Program-made: the position numbers and the translations under genes | The notes under the pieces: generated by a model | What the model was told of the DNA's origin: nothing | The model's database searches: none | What the model saw: the letters and a program-made list of their open reading frames with translations, nothing else | Assembly (NCBI RefSeq): GCF_000003815.2 | Contig: NW_023365777.1 | Span: 352,855-416,854 of the forward strand | DNA: 64,000 nt | From: Branchiostoma floridae | Lineage: Eukaryota; Chordata; Leptocardii; Amphioxiformes; Branchiostomatidae | Reading direction: 5' to 3' | Shown here: positions 48,701 through 61,930 of the stretch, one piece after another | Position numbering within the stretch: position 1 is the stretch's first letter | How the letters are laid out: each line of letters begins with the position of its first letter

Positions 48701-49575
48701 GAATTGCCAGATGATGAACCCAATGACTTCCCAATCTCCTGTTTGCTGGTCTGACTATTCAGCCATTCGATGCCACACAAGCCTTTTTCACTGCCTACTA
48801 GATATACTTTGTGAGTAGCGTGTTATGTATGGGAAACCATACTTTCCAAGACCTTGCCAAGATGGTGTATCAAGAACTCCATCGTCTGAACAGGCTGAAA
48901 CACATCTTCTTTGCAGCTTTATCAGTAGTTGAATGTCAAGTGCAACGTGACTGATAGGATGACCCATACTCTTCCTTGTTTTGGGTTATCTTTGCCTTTT
49001 TTTTAGCTTTATCTCACAGAGCAGGCTCACAAGAATGTGTATTCAACTGAGATGACAACAATGAACCCAAGCCATGTCATCTACTCTAAGCTTTCTTAGC
49101 TCTTCAGTATGTAAAGTTTTGACATTGCCAAGGTCATTACAAGGTAGGACAGGAACACCAAAAAAAATCTGAAGCTACATGTCCTAATGTAAGTTGGAGA
49201 ACAAAAGTAACAGACCACCAGAGCTATCTCAAGATCCATTAACTGGTCTTGAGATAGTTCTTAACTGGTTTGAGGTTGCTTTTACTTTGTCACTAGCTGA
49301 AGAATCTTCTAGCTGTCGCTAGTATCAGACTAGTAAAGAAGGAGATATCAAAGTCTCGCAAAATATGCCTGTTGTATGTTGAAAATATGCATGTAAGTCT
49401 GTTCAAACACCAAGAGTTGTTGGTATCATGAATTGAATTTTTCTTTGTACTTTTAACAAATATGTTCACTGCATAAATTGGATAATGAAAATAATCTAAA
49501 AATAAATATGTTTTTTTAGGGAGGAGAAAGAAAAACAGAATGCATCAGATTCTACTTTAGAATCTACACATTATA

Positions 49576-50499
49576 CGAGGGTGAGTCAGAAAGTAATGCA
49601 AGTGGTTTCATAACAGGGTAGTTCTTTGATCGAATGAGTTGAAATTTGGCACAAAGGTTAAGACATATCTCCTCTTGAGATTGAAATATCTAAATTTGTT
49701 GCTCATTATTTTATGAGTGACTGAGCTGCTTGTAAGGTGACCACACCCTTGGTATCCCGTCAGAAGAAAAGTGAGGTCCAATTAACGTACAATTAAGAAA
49801 CTCCCTAAACCAATTTTTGCTACTGTAGGAGACTAAGCCTACACATGTAATAACCTGTATTTCTCTATAAACCACATGCTTAATTTCAACTCTGAAATCC
49901 AAGCAGTTTTTCTTTTTTCGTTGCTGGTGTAGAGTGAGGTATACGCGGTCGCCAGGGTCATGAGATCTGCAGTGTTATTATTGAAACTTTCTGTAGCCTT
50001 CTTTTCCATTAACAAAGAGAAATGAAACTTAGCACACATTTTGGCCTTTAAACAGTTAATACTTATGTAAAGTTTCGTTTCTTTTGGTTAATGGAAAAGT
50101 AGTCTTTTAACCAACAATTCACGAATTTGTGTACACATCCAACAGCTCTATAACACAACTTTCTACATCCTAGCAGCTTTAAATAAAGAACCATTACGTG
50201 TTTAGAGATGAAAATTAACACGCAGCCTATAGAGACATTTGGTATTATACATGTATGATTTCAACCTCCTACCGTGATTTTCAGCGGGTCAGATTTAGAG
50301 GAATTGATAGTCTGACAAGCTACCAAGGTTGTGTTCATCTTGAAATCAACTCAGTTGCTCATAAAATGATAAAGACCAAATTTAAAACATTCAATCTCAA
50401 GAGGACATATATTTCTACCTTTGTGCCAAGTTTCAACTAAATTGATTAAAAAACAAGTCTGTTATGAAACCACTTGCATTACTTTCTGACTCACCCTCG
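49576..50499. mobile_element. Full-length fold-back element with mariner-like ends
   Basis: The ends CGAGGGTGAGTCAGAAAGTA and its exact complement are flanked by TA on both sides, as in Tc1/mariner elements. The inverted repeat does not stop at the termini. TGGTTTCATAACAG, TTGGCACAAAGGT, CCTCTTGAGATTGAA, CTTGGTA then GTCAGA, ACATGTAATA and the centre TTTTCCATTAAC / GTTAATGGAAAA all recur in complement at matching distances. The 924-bp element is therefore one imperfect palindrome centred near 50038. Open frames inside (61-66 codons) show no transposase motif. Confidence 0.85.
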
Positions 50500-51114
50500 T
50501 AGAATGTCCCTACAAAAGAACAGGACCTGAAAATAAGGTCTCCTATGCCCATCAAGCTCATTTACTTGTGATGCATTGCTTTTAGCTGCTAGCCTGAGAG
50601 CTATTTCAGATACCTTAAAGGAAACCATGTCATGGAATACAAATATGTACCAAAAAGTGTTTTAAAGGAGGAACCAGAACCTCAGACTGCTCGCCGCATC
50701 AATCATTAGGCTCCATCTACGTGTACATGTAGCACCAATGCTGAAACATTATTTCCTTAAAAGAATAGTCCCAGACTCTGTGGTGCCACACTATCCTGGC
50801 AGATGGCACTAAGTGTCATGTGTGGATTGTGAAATGTAAGAGCTAAAAGTCAAAGGTGACAAAAAGTCATTCTGTGAGTGTAGTATCTTTCTTTAAGATG
50901 ACATGTAAGTCATGCGCCTAACTTTTTATGATATGGACAACAGACAAACTTTTCTGGCATGTTTTGAACTGTTCATTCATTTTTGCAAGGGGCACAGTAC
51001 TGTCACATACACAAGTACAATGTATTACCCAGAGACTTTCATTGGCATCTGTTAAACCTTACATTGAAGTTAAACCTATAATGATAAATAATATAATAAA
51101 CCTGTATTAAAATC

Positions 51115-51310
51115 AGTTCTCCTTGTATTGGTAGGTTGTAAGTTCGATTCCTATAGGTGAATCATATAAAATACTTTACAAATGGTACATATTCCTCTCT
51201 CTGCTTAGCACCTATCATCTGGGAAAGAGTATATAATCATCATGTAGTTAAAAACACAGACAACTACCTAGTGCCTTGCTGTAGTGATTGCAAACTTGTG
51301 TGACTCGGGG
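51115..51310 (+). mobile_element. SINE copy 1
   Basis: A B-box-like word (GGTTGTAAGTTCGATTCC) is followed by CTCTCTCTGCTTAGCA and TGCTGTAGTGATTGCAAAC, then GTGTGACTCGGGGCTACAAA. The last two blocks recur in copy 2 near 61855-61925. The A box is not clear. Boundaries are approximate. Confidence 0.6.
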
Positions 51311-54300
51311 CTACAAACACAGACTATGTACTATGTACTACAGTAACTGTACCTAGTGCTGGAACTCATAGGACTTATTTATGTACATACTTGTAAAGCT
51401 ACATCTCCCAGTACATTGTACAAAATGTAAGATACTGTAAGTATATACAATGTAACTATACAAATCTAGTACATGTGTTACACCTCTGAGGGAGAATTAA
51501 GTTTCATTGAAATGTAATGTTAATAAAAAGTTCATAATTTGCATTAGGGGTGTCATGTAATGGCAGGAGATGATGGAAGTTACCCGTGGGACAGATCATG
51601 GAAATCCTATTTACAGTGTAAGGGAGCAGGCAACCCTACATGGATGAAATTGACCTAGTTTGTGCATTGGATCATAGGTGATATTAAATTATTACGAAAA
51701 AAGTAAACAGAATCTGTTAATACAATGTAGTATCAAATACTTTAAATCATTTATGCCAGCTATCAAAAATCTCCAGATTTGCATTTAATACTATCAAACA
51801 TCTAAAGATATTTGAACCAGGGTAAAGAAAAATAAAAAAGAAATTGGAAATATTTATTTAGATTATTTTGCAAAAAGATTTTTCCTTTAATTGAAGACTC
51901 ACTGCCAGGTATTATGATCCATTATGTAACCTTAGAAACTTTCACAAAATACGAGACTCTTGGGTATAAAATGCATATGTCTAGAAGCAATAGTGCTCAG
52001 TTGAATAAAATCTGCTCACATTTAGAAAATTTGTGCCAAATCAGCAATGTACAGTAGACATCCTTTTGATATAGTCAATATTTTATCAGAATTTTGATTT
52101 GAATGTTAAAATAAATGCCATTGAGAGTTTGATTGTTCAATCTTTAACCTCCAGGGATTTAAATTTCAGTGTTTGTTTGATATCATTTATGAAAACTACT
52201 CTGCCTTCTTTTAACAGTTGTCGTCTTAATTTTATAGATGCCATATACATGTATATCTTCCTCCCAAAAGGGGTGTGGTCCAACTCTTGATGGAAATGTC
52301 TCAGCTGACCTGGTTGTCAGACACATTTAGTAAATCATTTGTGTACAGTGTTTGAAAAATTGCTTTTTTATGCTTTGGCACCAATCTCTTTAGTCTTGGA
52401 AGGACAAAGCTGTTTATTTTATTTCTGTTTAGTAATTTTACCAGTAGGATTGAGACTTAGTTGTGAACATTAACATTTTGTAACATATCTTGTTCATGAC
52501 ATACTTGTCGACATTAATTTTGGCTTTGTTTTCAATCTTCATGGGTTTCATTTAAATATGTGTTGTTTTCAACAAAAATAATTTCAGGGCTATCTAGTAA
52601 TTCTGGTATACAATACATGAACAAAATACATATCATTGAATGATATGCTGACAAATTTACTCTCCTAAAGGCGACTCTAGAAACATACTCAATCAAAAAC
52701 AAATTCATTAAGCTGCACCTTAGACAATTAAAATCAATATTATCATACTTTACAGATATTAGCACTTACACATTGAATCGTAATTTTAATCATTACGTGC
52801 TTCCCTGCTTCTGTTAACTCTGTGTGGCAGGGTAGAAAGACATCAACTAAGTGTCTATTGTTATATTTTATCACCCACATTATTGTTTACATTTTCCAAC
52901 CTCTCCGTTGATGATATCTTTATAAATTTCAAGGTTGCCTTTGTGAAGGTTTAAGAAAGTTTGGATCTGAGAAATCAGCTTGGCAGGTGAAGATGTTTGT
53001 AATTCAAGTTTTGTGTACATCTCATTTGGTTTAATGTTGTGCTGTGGCTTGGATTCAGTTGTTAAAAATGGTACAGTTCAAACAAATGTTACACACTTTT
53101 GTACCACTGTCCCAGGAGTGCCGAGCGGAGTATCGCTGGGATGACCATTTCACAATGGCCCTCATTGATCTTAATTTCCGTGTAGCCGCCATCAATGCTT
53201 CACACGCAGCGATGGGTCTCCCGGCGAATGATAAGTCCTGAGCAATTGTTCCATTTGCTGTGGCAAATGTGATTTATTCATGCTCGCCCCAAACATTTTT
53301 GTCTTGTCTCCAACAGTCCGCCTGGGTGTGCTATAGCAGGGGTGAGGAATGGTCTGATTGTTAACGTTGTAGTGACCTGTGGGGTGTTGGTCATGTGGAT
53401 ACACTGGCCTCATGTCAAGGACAAATGCACAGACTTGTTCTGTTTGAAATGGAATATGGCATGCCTGTAGTAACGTTTTAGTTATTATTTGGCCTGTGAT
53501 ATGTTACAGAACATGCATGTACTATCTGACACTGTATCTAGATTATTTTGAAAAAAATATATCATCATAAAGTACTGAATTATTTTTGCCATTTTTCTTA
53601 TGGATAGCTGTTTGTAAGGATGTCACGTTTATATACTTTGTGCACATGTCTGTGCACATGGTATGATACAGCAATTATAGCAAATGAGGTACATGTTGTA
53701 CAGGACTATTTTTTATTCGGAAATTATATGCAGTTATTGAAAAATTGCAGAATTGCTCAGGTTCATAGAAACATCTAATTTCAACCTAGAAATTAATAAG
53801 CTTTTCTTGCATCATACCTGTAGACATTCGTTTGGTCCCTCTACTAAGTAAAAAAGCAAAGTTCTCCAGAATTATCTGTCAGTTTGGAATTACAGTGTCT
53901 CCTCTTTGAAACATTCCCTTGACGGAAGTTCCACATAGCAGACCACATGTATCTCTCCACCAGCATGTAAAACAGCTGCTGTTTCAGAACCAAGGTCAGG
54001 CACAATCAGTGGGCAAGATGGATGAAATGGGCAATCCAGAATAAACGTACCGTAGTAATTGCTCTTAGATTCTGTTAGCGCCGCTAAGTTTATGAAATAA
54101 AGTCTCCCAGTCAAGCAGAGATAATCCTATTTATCTGCTGTCTACTCCAAGAACAAAGATATCTGAATTGTGGAAAATATTGGGACAATGGTGGGGAAGA
54201 TATGAAAATGACAGCTGTGGGTACCAATTATTCCTTTCATTTTTGCTATGATAAGAATGTCAACAATGAGAATTCCACATGCGTGATTCTTTGTTTTTAA

Positions 54301-55649
54301 CCTGTATGTGTGGAATAACCACAATCTGTTGTTTTGGAAAAATGAGGCCATGTTTTTTTCTTGAAAACGTTTCCAATTGCAAATCGTGACAGGAACAATG
54401 CTACATAAACCCTGCGAAAATCCAATTACACGGCATTATCGGCTTGCTAAGACTTTCGCCATACCTCCGTGTAAAACAAGAGCCATCCATCAATTAGGCT
54501 TCTTTACAGAAACTGTAACAGGATCATGCGATGTTCCCCTGAGAAGAGAAATCCTCCCCTCTATTGACACAACGTAGCTGCAGGCACAGACAGACCAACA
54601 ATAGGCTATTGAGCAGTAGTGCCATGCTATTTTAACCTGGGACTACACCTTTAATCTGGTGTCAAACCGCACGCAACTCGGGCACTGATTGATGGTGGAT
54701 ATCCCCTTACACTTTCTAATTACATCCACTTTGCAACGGCATCGTTCAATTGGTCCATCCCTGTGGTATCCTCCAGAGTGTTGTAGCTTCTTCTTGGAGT
54801 GGCTCTGCACGGATCAATTAAAATGCATAGTTGCTATCATTGCGTATTTGCTATCAAAACATTAATTTGCTTCAAAAACAATGCCTTCAAAATTGGCTAT
54901 ACATTACAAACCATGGTAATATTACAACATTTGTGAAAATTGATAATCAGCATGTTACAGGATCCCTGTGATGGACAGCTTTGACAACTCTGAGAGAAAA
55001 TTTAGTACATTTTGCTTCTGAAGGAGGCTCCTGTCTATCAAAAGCATAGATTTTGCAAGGCTTTGTTCTTTTTGATTTCTTGTTTTAGTATGTGACCAAT
55101 TCCTTTAAACATTGCTTAATCAATGGATTTTTATGTATTCTTGGATTAATTCAAATTAAAATCCATTTTTACCCCAGGTAGACAAATGACTGTGCCAGGT
55201 ACGTTTCGTAGATGCTAATTGCAGTAAACCTTTGTCATAAAGTATCTCCCTATCGTTCCTATAGAGGTGAGAAGCCTATTCCTGTACTGACAGTGCGGGG
55301 CAGTTCTTGGAAAGTTGCCACTGTGTCTGGGTCCCAAGGTCTTATCTCTTAAAGTTTGGAAATACTGTTTAGGGGTATTTCCTCAATACTGTTAACTATA
55401 GGTACCTTATGAAGATTTTATGTCAATGTTTACAAGTACTATTTCTACCTCATAGCGTCTTTGTTTTACCATCATTTCTCACTGTTGTCTTCTTTCAGTA
55501 AATGGGAAACTTGCATGTATCATTTTAGAAAGCACAGTTGTGAGAGAAGGATGAGAATCATACACTGAGTTCTGCTGCTGCAGTGGTCTGGACAATCTGC
55601 AGCTGCAATCTGAATTTCTTAAAGACTCTCCTTGGGGTCCCGTTATTTG

Positions 55650-56340
55650 AGAATTTTTTTAGCTCCCGCTGTTTCATTTCTGACTGTAATGGGACTTGTT
55701 TGGGAAAATTGTAACATCACCAAGCAGCGACAACTTCAGGTTCTTCAAAATCGAGCTGCCAGGGTCATCCTACAAATGAAGCGACGATCCAGTGTCCAAG
55801 ACCTACACAGCAGACTCAACTGGAAGTATCTTACGCAGCGGAGAAAGGAACACATGTGTGTGATGGTCTTTAAATGTATTAACGGGCTTGTCCCGACATA
55901 CTTGGATACCACCTTTGTACACAACCACCTGGTACACAGCCATAACACCAGACAAGCCTCTTTGCTTCATAAACCCAATTACACAAACACAGCTGGCCAC
56001 CGCACATTTGCATACAGAGGAGCAACATATTACAATACCCTTTCGGCAGACATTAGACATGCACCAACTCTACGGCAGTTTAAAGCTGCCCTAAGACACA
56101 CTCCTCCGCACATGGACCTCTGACCTCCACCGTTGACGTTTTTTGTTGACCTTGACAACTGTTCTTGGTAAAGACGCTTCGGTTTATTTGTATATATTGT
56201 TTGTTGTCCTCTGGTTGTCTTACTGAAAGTAACACGTTTCGTTTTTGTTATTTATGTAGTGGGCCCCCTTGGAAATCAACTTCAAACAAGTTGAAGGGGC
56301 TACCCACATGTTTTGAGATGAATAAATAAATAAAATAAAT
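55650..56340 (+). mobile_element. 5'-truncated LINE, C-terminal reverse-transcriptase tail and 3' end
   Basis: The frame that ends at 56123 encodes a characteristic non-LTR C-terminal segment: LQVLQNRAARVIL, then LNWKYLTQRRKEH, VFKCINGLVPTYL, TFAYRGATYYNTL and TLRQFKAAL. This segment follows the polymerase domain in CR1/L2/Crack-type LINE proteins. The frame is intact to its stop, so the copy is fairly young. A 3' UTR follows with a hairpin at 56265-56299 (CCCCTT and CAACTT pairing with AAGTTG and AAGGGG) and an AATAAATAAATAAAATAAAT end. The upstream part of the protein is missing, as is usual for incomplete reverse transcription. Confidence 0.88.
56265..56299 (+). repeat. LINE 3' UTR hairpin
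   Basis: CCCCTT (56265-56270) pairs with AAGGGG (56294-56299), and CAACTT (56277-56282) pairs with AAGTTG (56288-56293) around CAAAC. It lies about 40 nt before the A-rich 3' end, where stringent LINEs carry the structure read by their own reverse transcriptase. Confidence 0.7.
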
Positions 56341-56341
56341 G

Positions 56342-57395
56342 GTATATATAGATAGTGACTCTCTAGGACCAACATATTATTATCTATTTAGGACATCTAC
56401 GTTCCTGTTCAGATTTCCTAATAACTAATGGGGGTTATGTTGTTAAGAGTAATCATTGCTGCAAATTGAGCACTTAGCACATCAGTCTCCATTTCTAAAC
56501 TTGATTCTAGCCCCTTGTGGTGCCTTAGAGCTGATTAGAGCTTCTCTCTTTGACATTTGCCCTCAGAAGAACTCTAGTGACTCTTTAGAAACAACATATA
56601 ATATTTAGGACATCTAAGTTCCCGTTTAGTTTTTCTTAATAACTAAGTTGGCTTATGTTGTTAAGAACATCACGCAATGATGGCTGTAAACATTTAGCAC
56701 AATGGTCTCTGTTCCAAAACTTGATTCTAGCCACACCTACTGGCAGTGTCTTGGAGTTAAGTCGAGACTCTTTGTTTGACATCTATCCTCAGAAAAAAAA
56801 TTGTGACTATTTAGGACATCTAAGTTCCTGTTGGGATATTCTCAATAACTAGGGGTGCTTATGTCATCAAAATCATGGCTGCAAATTGAGCCGTTAGGAC
56901 AATGGTCCCTGTTTCTAGTCTTGATTCTAGCCGCTGGCAGTGTCTTGGAGTCAAGTCAATACTCTCTCCTTGACATCTGCTCTCAGAAGAAAGATAGTGT
57001 CTTTAAGAACAACATACAATGTATATCTATTCAGGACATCTGAATTCCTGTTGAGATTTTCCTAATAACCCAGGGGGATTATGTCAATCAACGAAAATCT
57101 TGGCTGCAAATTGAGAAGTTACTGTGACAGTCTCTGTTCCTGTTTCTAGATTTGATTCTAGCCGCTGGTGGTGTCTTGGAGACAAGTCAAGACTCTTTCT
57201 TTGACATCTCTCAGAACAAAGCTAAGAAGATCTATTTAGGACATCAAAGTTCCTGTAGAGATTTCCTTAATAACCAAGGAGGATTATGTAGTTACAAAAA
57301 TCATGGCTGCAAATTGAGCAGTTAGCACAACTGGCCCTGTTCCTAGACTTGGTTCTAGCCGCTGGCGGTGTCTCGGAGCCGAGTAGATCCCACAT
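56342..57395 (+). repeat. Tandem array, about 210-bp unit, five copies
   Basis: GGACATCTAAGTTCCTG recurs near 56392, 56607, 56814, 57034 and 57239, spaced 215, 207, 220 and 205 bp. Each unit also has CCTAATAACTA, GGCTGCAAATTGAGC, CTTGATTCTAGCC, GTCTTGGAG and TTTGACATCT. The array begins directly after the LINE 3' end. Copies differ by many substitutions and small indels. Confidence 0.9.
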
Positions 57396-58583
57396 TCAAC
57401 TGAGTCATTAGCCTGCATCAACCCCATGAATTTTTCATGACTGGACCTGTGGCAACTCCACCAGGAAACTTCTACAGATAGATGTGTATTGATCCGTGAT
57501 TTCTTCCGGGCCACAAAAGCACCATCTGTCCACCAAACACCATTTTCACCTTGCACATTACCCCAAATCTCTCTCTCCCACTCAGAAACTTCGGAAGGGC
57601 AGATGATGCGGGTGCAATTATCAGGTGAAGCCAGGTGCACGCAGGTGCTGTGTGTGCATGTGGCACAACCTGCCGTGAATAAATTATGCCTGGTGGTAAT
57701 TGAGGTTTGCAGGTGGGGTATTTTGGCAGGAAACTTGGGCGATTGCCCATAGGGGCAGCCCATTTGGTAAGGCTGTCACATGAGTGTTTCTACCTAGACC
57801 CCCTGGGACCTACAGTAATCCCAGTTTATGTAGATCATGGAATGGGGCTATTGAGTGCAATTCAGGTCTGATTAGTATCATCCAAGCCATACGGTGTGCT
57901 TGGATAGGTCTATACAATTTCCTTCATTTGCATATCAGTGTTGGCATGTGAAACTAAAATTGCAACGGTCAAAGATACGTAAAAGAACACAACCCGCATG
58001 TGCAGACGATTTCATTGAATTAGCAGTGCCTGACAGCAGTGCAGCTAGGGAATGCGTTATGCCCGGGGCCGCTGACTTGTTGAATTATGAATAATCGTTA
58101 TCAAATTATTGTTGAGATTATTCAGTTATTTTATGCATTATTGACCATCCAAATATCTAAATCTCTATTTCCTGCGAGTGGACCTATTACATTGTTGGCC
58201 AAGTTGTAGGGTGGAGAAGAGTGCTGGCCTGGCTTGTGTGGATACCCCAGCAGCTGGCACATGCAGGATGCGTGGATAAAATGTTGCCTTTTGTCTTGTT
58301 CTTCCTGAGTGAGATTTTGTCCTCCCACCAGGCGTGCTCGCAGAGGGATGACTCACTTGGTAGGTACCCTACTGTGCTCTTGACTGCATGCATGCCCCAA
58401 AAAATGCGTAGGAGTACGGGTCCGCGGGACAGAAATGGCTGTGCCCCTTCCCCTCTGTGATTATGTCGATATCTCCTGTTCTTCCATAATCGGGACATTG
58501 AAACTGCTTGAAAGCAGTTCAAACAGCACAATTACGCGGTAGTCAATATTGATGGGCCACATGTCGTCGTTTGATTTCATTCC

Positions 58584-58604
58584 CCACCATATATATATAT
58601 GTAC
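58584..58604 (+). repeat. (AT)n microsatellite
   Basis: A short run of alternating AT ending in GTACC. Confidence 0.85.
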
Positions 58605-61052
58605 CAGATAGATGAAATGGACCGTGGGCTACAATCTAGGGACGGTTTTTCATAACTTTTAATGATGTCAATTATTAGGAACAGTTCTTCGCCATTGTTT
58701 GAGTGAGACAGGTATACGGTGATGGCAGTGATTTGAAAACACATTTTTCATGCATGACTGCACCCTTGTGGAAGCTTTTAGCTTTGGCTTTCTTCATGTC
58801 CATTGTTAGGAGGAATATGGAATACATCAGAGGCAAACTGACGTATTCCCCTAAAAGCAGAACTGATCATGGAACACCACAGGAGTGGCGTACAGGACAT
58901 TTGCATGAAGTCATCTGTGTATTTGAACTACCAAAATCATAAATAACACTTTGTATGGGTTTCATGATTGCACATAATTCCATCAAGACAGTTCTTAGGG
59001 CAGCTAATTTTTCATCCCAAGCTGCAAAGAAAGGAATGAAATTGAATTACGGGATGAATGTTATCTGTGGCGATCAGCAGAAAGAGATGGTTGCCGCCAG
59101 TGGAAGGCTTTGGAGACTGCTCGGTAATGGCGCCACGACTCTTTCATGTGCAATAGATGAATGACTTATGGCCCAGATAACCCCGACTTTCGGGGGGTGA
59201 TTTTTCTGTGGGTGTGTCCGCTTGATATCCCTCGCATGGTCGTGTGAACTTGATTGGTCTATCACTATGGGCAGCGTTTTTTTCCTCCGGATATCAGCTT
59301 TGCCCGGAATGATAGAGTTTTTTTGGTCTATTACACTGATTGGGATCTTATATAATGCACCAGAGATAACTCACTTCCTGCAGATGGGACAGTCGGTGGG
59401 TCTAATCTGATAAAAATTAATTTTGTAATTACTCAAAAGATGAGGCTAGATTAGACTTCAGGCAAATTCATAAGTCATGCTGGAAAAATCTGATACAGGG
59501 ACTATTCATAAGGACTTTATTTCCTTTATGTGTTGATGGCCATTTTGATAGCATAAAGGCTATGCAATCGTATAGAATAAAAGTTTCGAATCAAGCAAGA
59601 GGTAATTGTCAATTTTGGGTAGTGACGATGGTTTTCTGGTTGCACTATTTTCTGATCATGATAACAATATCAATCTTTGAGTATCATTTACTCTGAGTAA
59701 TACAAATTCTATCACTGGCCAGAGCCATCACAGAAGGAAAGAGGATGTAATATTGCAGCTATACTCACATGAACAATTTAGAGGAACTGCTCAACCTTGT
59801 ACTTGATATTTAAAAAGACATTGTTGCTAATAGTTGGGTCAAAATTCTCAGCAAAATCTAAAACTTGACAACCTACAAACTTCTCAATCTTGACAGTTTG
59901 AGTCATATTCCACACAAATACAAAACACACATAAAAGACACAAAATACAATTCGGCATTCTGTTTTCAAAGCTCACTTGTCATTGTATTATTGAGCGCCT
60001 TGAAGGAGGAAAAAATGTAATCCTACTTTTTTTTATCACACCCTCACATCATTTTTTGGCTGCATAGGGGATGTCATCCATGTAGTCAAATAAACATGGC
60101 CCTAGTAGAATGTGATCCATTGGAATGTTGTATTCAACATTACTTTACTGGTGCATGGTGATGTGTTGTCCCTTGACAACTATGATAGGGATAGCTTGAA
60201 TCAGTGAATGAGTCCAAAATACATATTCTAGGATTACGCTCAGCATATGCATGTTATTCTAGTGAAATTGTAAGCAGCTTAAGATTGAAACTAAGGCCTT
60301 GTCAGATGGACAGAAAACAGAAGCACATAATCTTAACATAAGACTACAGAATGACAGTTGAAACATGGTACTTGACGTTACAAAGCGGAAGTTCACCTGC
60401 TGATTTGCATAAATTGAAACCAAAAATGATTTATCTCAGCTCAAAAATCATATTATGGAGATTTAACTGTTAAATTTTATTGCTCAACATTGTAGTTTAC
60501 TATTGTAACATAGCCAATTCTGCATTATTAAGCATTTATCAGGTTTTGTATTTTGATGCCATGGATGGTCTTAGTTATTTATGTCAAAATTCAAATTAAA
60601 CTATGTTTTGTACCTCATAACTGATTTTTCCTACCTTGACTTACATGTACATTGTACCCTTTGGCCTAGACAGCTTTTGAAGTGTTCAATGGATAAGTTG
60701 AAAATTAACTAAGACTGCTTATAAAAAAAATACTTAAAACGTGTACAGTTGAATGTCTTCAGTGCATCAGTTTTCAAGCTTTTCTTCATGAAGATGGCTG
60801 TAAGAAAATATTCCTTTACATTGTACATATTGCAAAATGACACTCAGACTAAATAGATGTAAATAGGCCAACATTAAACAGCTTACTTTTAGCATGGCAT
60901 GATGGTCTTATTTGCTGGGTCATCAGCTGCTGTGTGAATTTATTATCATAAAAATTAGTATGTATGGTGCTCAGAAAAATTCCAGCACTTATTCATTCTA
61001 GATTTGAATTCAGTGTCAGACATTTTTTTAATGGTGCCATGGTTTGTGTATG

Positions 61053-61310
61053 TAATGCTATTTTACTTTTATCCACAGGGTAACCTATCTGTTGTTTTAA
61101 AAAAAAAGGTATTCAGGAAATATCAAGTTGACAGACTGTGGTTTCAAATTGCAATATTTTGATACTATTGATAATAACCTATATCCGTTGCTTTTAATTG
61201 CATTTTGGGATATCAAGTCTACAAACATTGGTTTCAAATTGCAATATTTTGATATCCCAAAATGCAATTAAAAGCAACGGATATAGGTTACACTGCAGAT
61301 AAAGCGCTAC
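61053..61310. mobile_element. MITE family A, copy 4, with rebuilt right half
   Basis: The left end (AATGCTATTTTACTTTTATC, then AGGGTAACC) and the right end (GGTTACACTGCAGATAAAGC) are diverged family A termini. Inside lies a perfect 41-bp inverted repeat at 61176-61216 and 61249-61289. The core word GTTTCAAATTGCAATATTTT occurs twice in direct orientation (near 61141 and 61231). Confidence 0.8.
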
Positions 61311-61447
61311 CTGCCCTCCCATGGCCCATCTGCCAACCATAGTAAATATAATGCAGAGTAAACAGTGATTGTAAATGATAGGTCTCACTAGGTGCCATCA
61401 ATAAATCCCAGATTGATACTGAACGGCCATAACATTACCATATAGAT

Positions 61448-61540
61448 CAGGGCTTGAAACATGGGGTGCGTAAAAGCAATTTTTTACTGTCAGTGCATGG
61501 GTGCATTGGTGTACCAAATGTTTGTGTTATGTAGGTGAAT
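61448..61540 (+). mobile_element. hAT-like end fragment (possible)
   Basis: CAGGGCTTGAAAC resembles the left end of the element at 15952, and GCATTGGTGTACCAAAT recalls its GGTGTACTGGTGCACC words. No right end was found. Confidence 0.35.
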
Positions 61541-61769
61541 TATGTATAATGTGCATGTTTGTACACTATTTTTTGTGTTATGAGTCACACTTGTGTGCAA
61601 AATAAAACTTAATAATCATTATATTATAAATAATTGATTAGCAAAATTCCTGTTTTATCAGACTGAAGGGTACATGTATATGATAAGTATGATAAGAGTA
61701 TTCGCCTTATTAGTACATGTAGATTACGGTAGATTGACAATGTACATTGTAAGTTTGAGTCATACTGAA

Positions 61770-61930
61770 TACAAGTACATGGGCATACATACTGCTCTCT
61801 CTGCTCAGTATTTCAAAAAATGTATAGAGGTTGAACCCACACCCAGTACTACTGGTAGATCTAAGACTAGCTTCTTGCTATAGTGATTGCAGAAAGCTGT
61901 GTGGCCCAAGGGGTGAAAAACAGACCTAGG
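61770..61930 (+). mobile_element. SINE copy 2
   Basis: CTCTCTCTGCTCAGTA, GAGGTTGAACCCACACCC, TGCTATAGTGATTGCAGAA and GTGTGGCCCAAGG then AAACAGACC follow the same order as copy 1 at 51115. This copy is more diverged in the head. Confidence 0.6.

Noticed and set aside
51140-51165. tRNA T-arm-like GTTCGATTCC considered as a tRNA gene
   Set aside because: No acceptor stem, D arm or anticodon arm; better explained as a SINE B box.
53080-53241. Sense frame after an acceptor-like tgtcccag, considered as LNS6 or a beta exon
   Set aside because: The translation has no LNS motif or signal peptide and ends at a stop without a donor.
56342-57395. CRISPR-like repeat arrangement
   Set aside because: The units are contiguous diverged repeats of about 210 bp without short repeats and unique spacers, and the DNA is animal.
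57284-57763. Minus-strand frame of 159 codons
   Set aside because: Its C-terminal part is reverse-strand tandem repeat (array ending at 57395), and the rest matches no family that I know.
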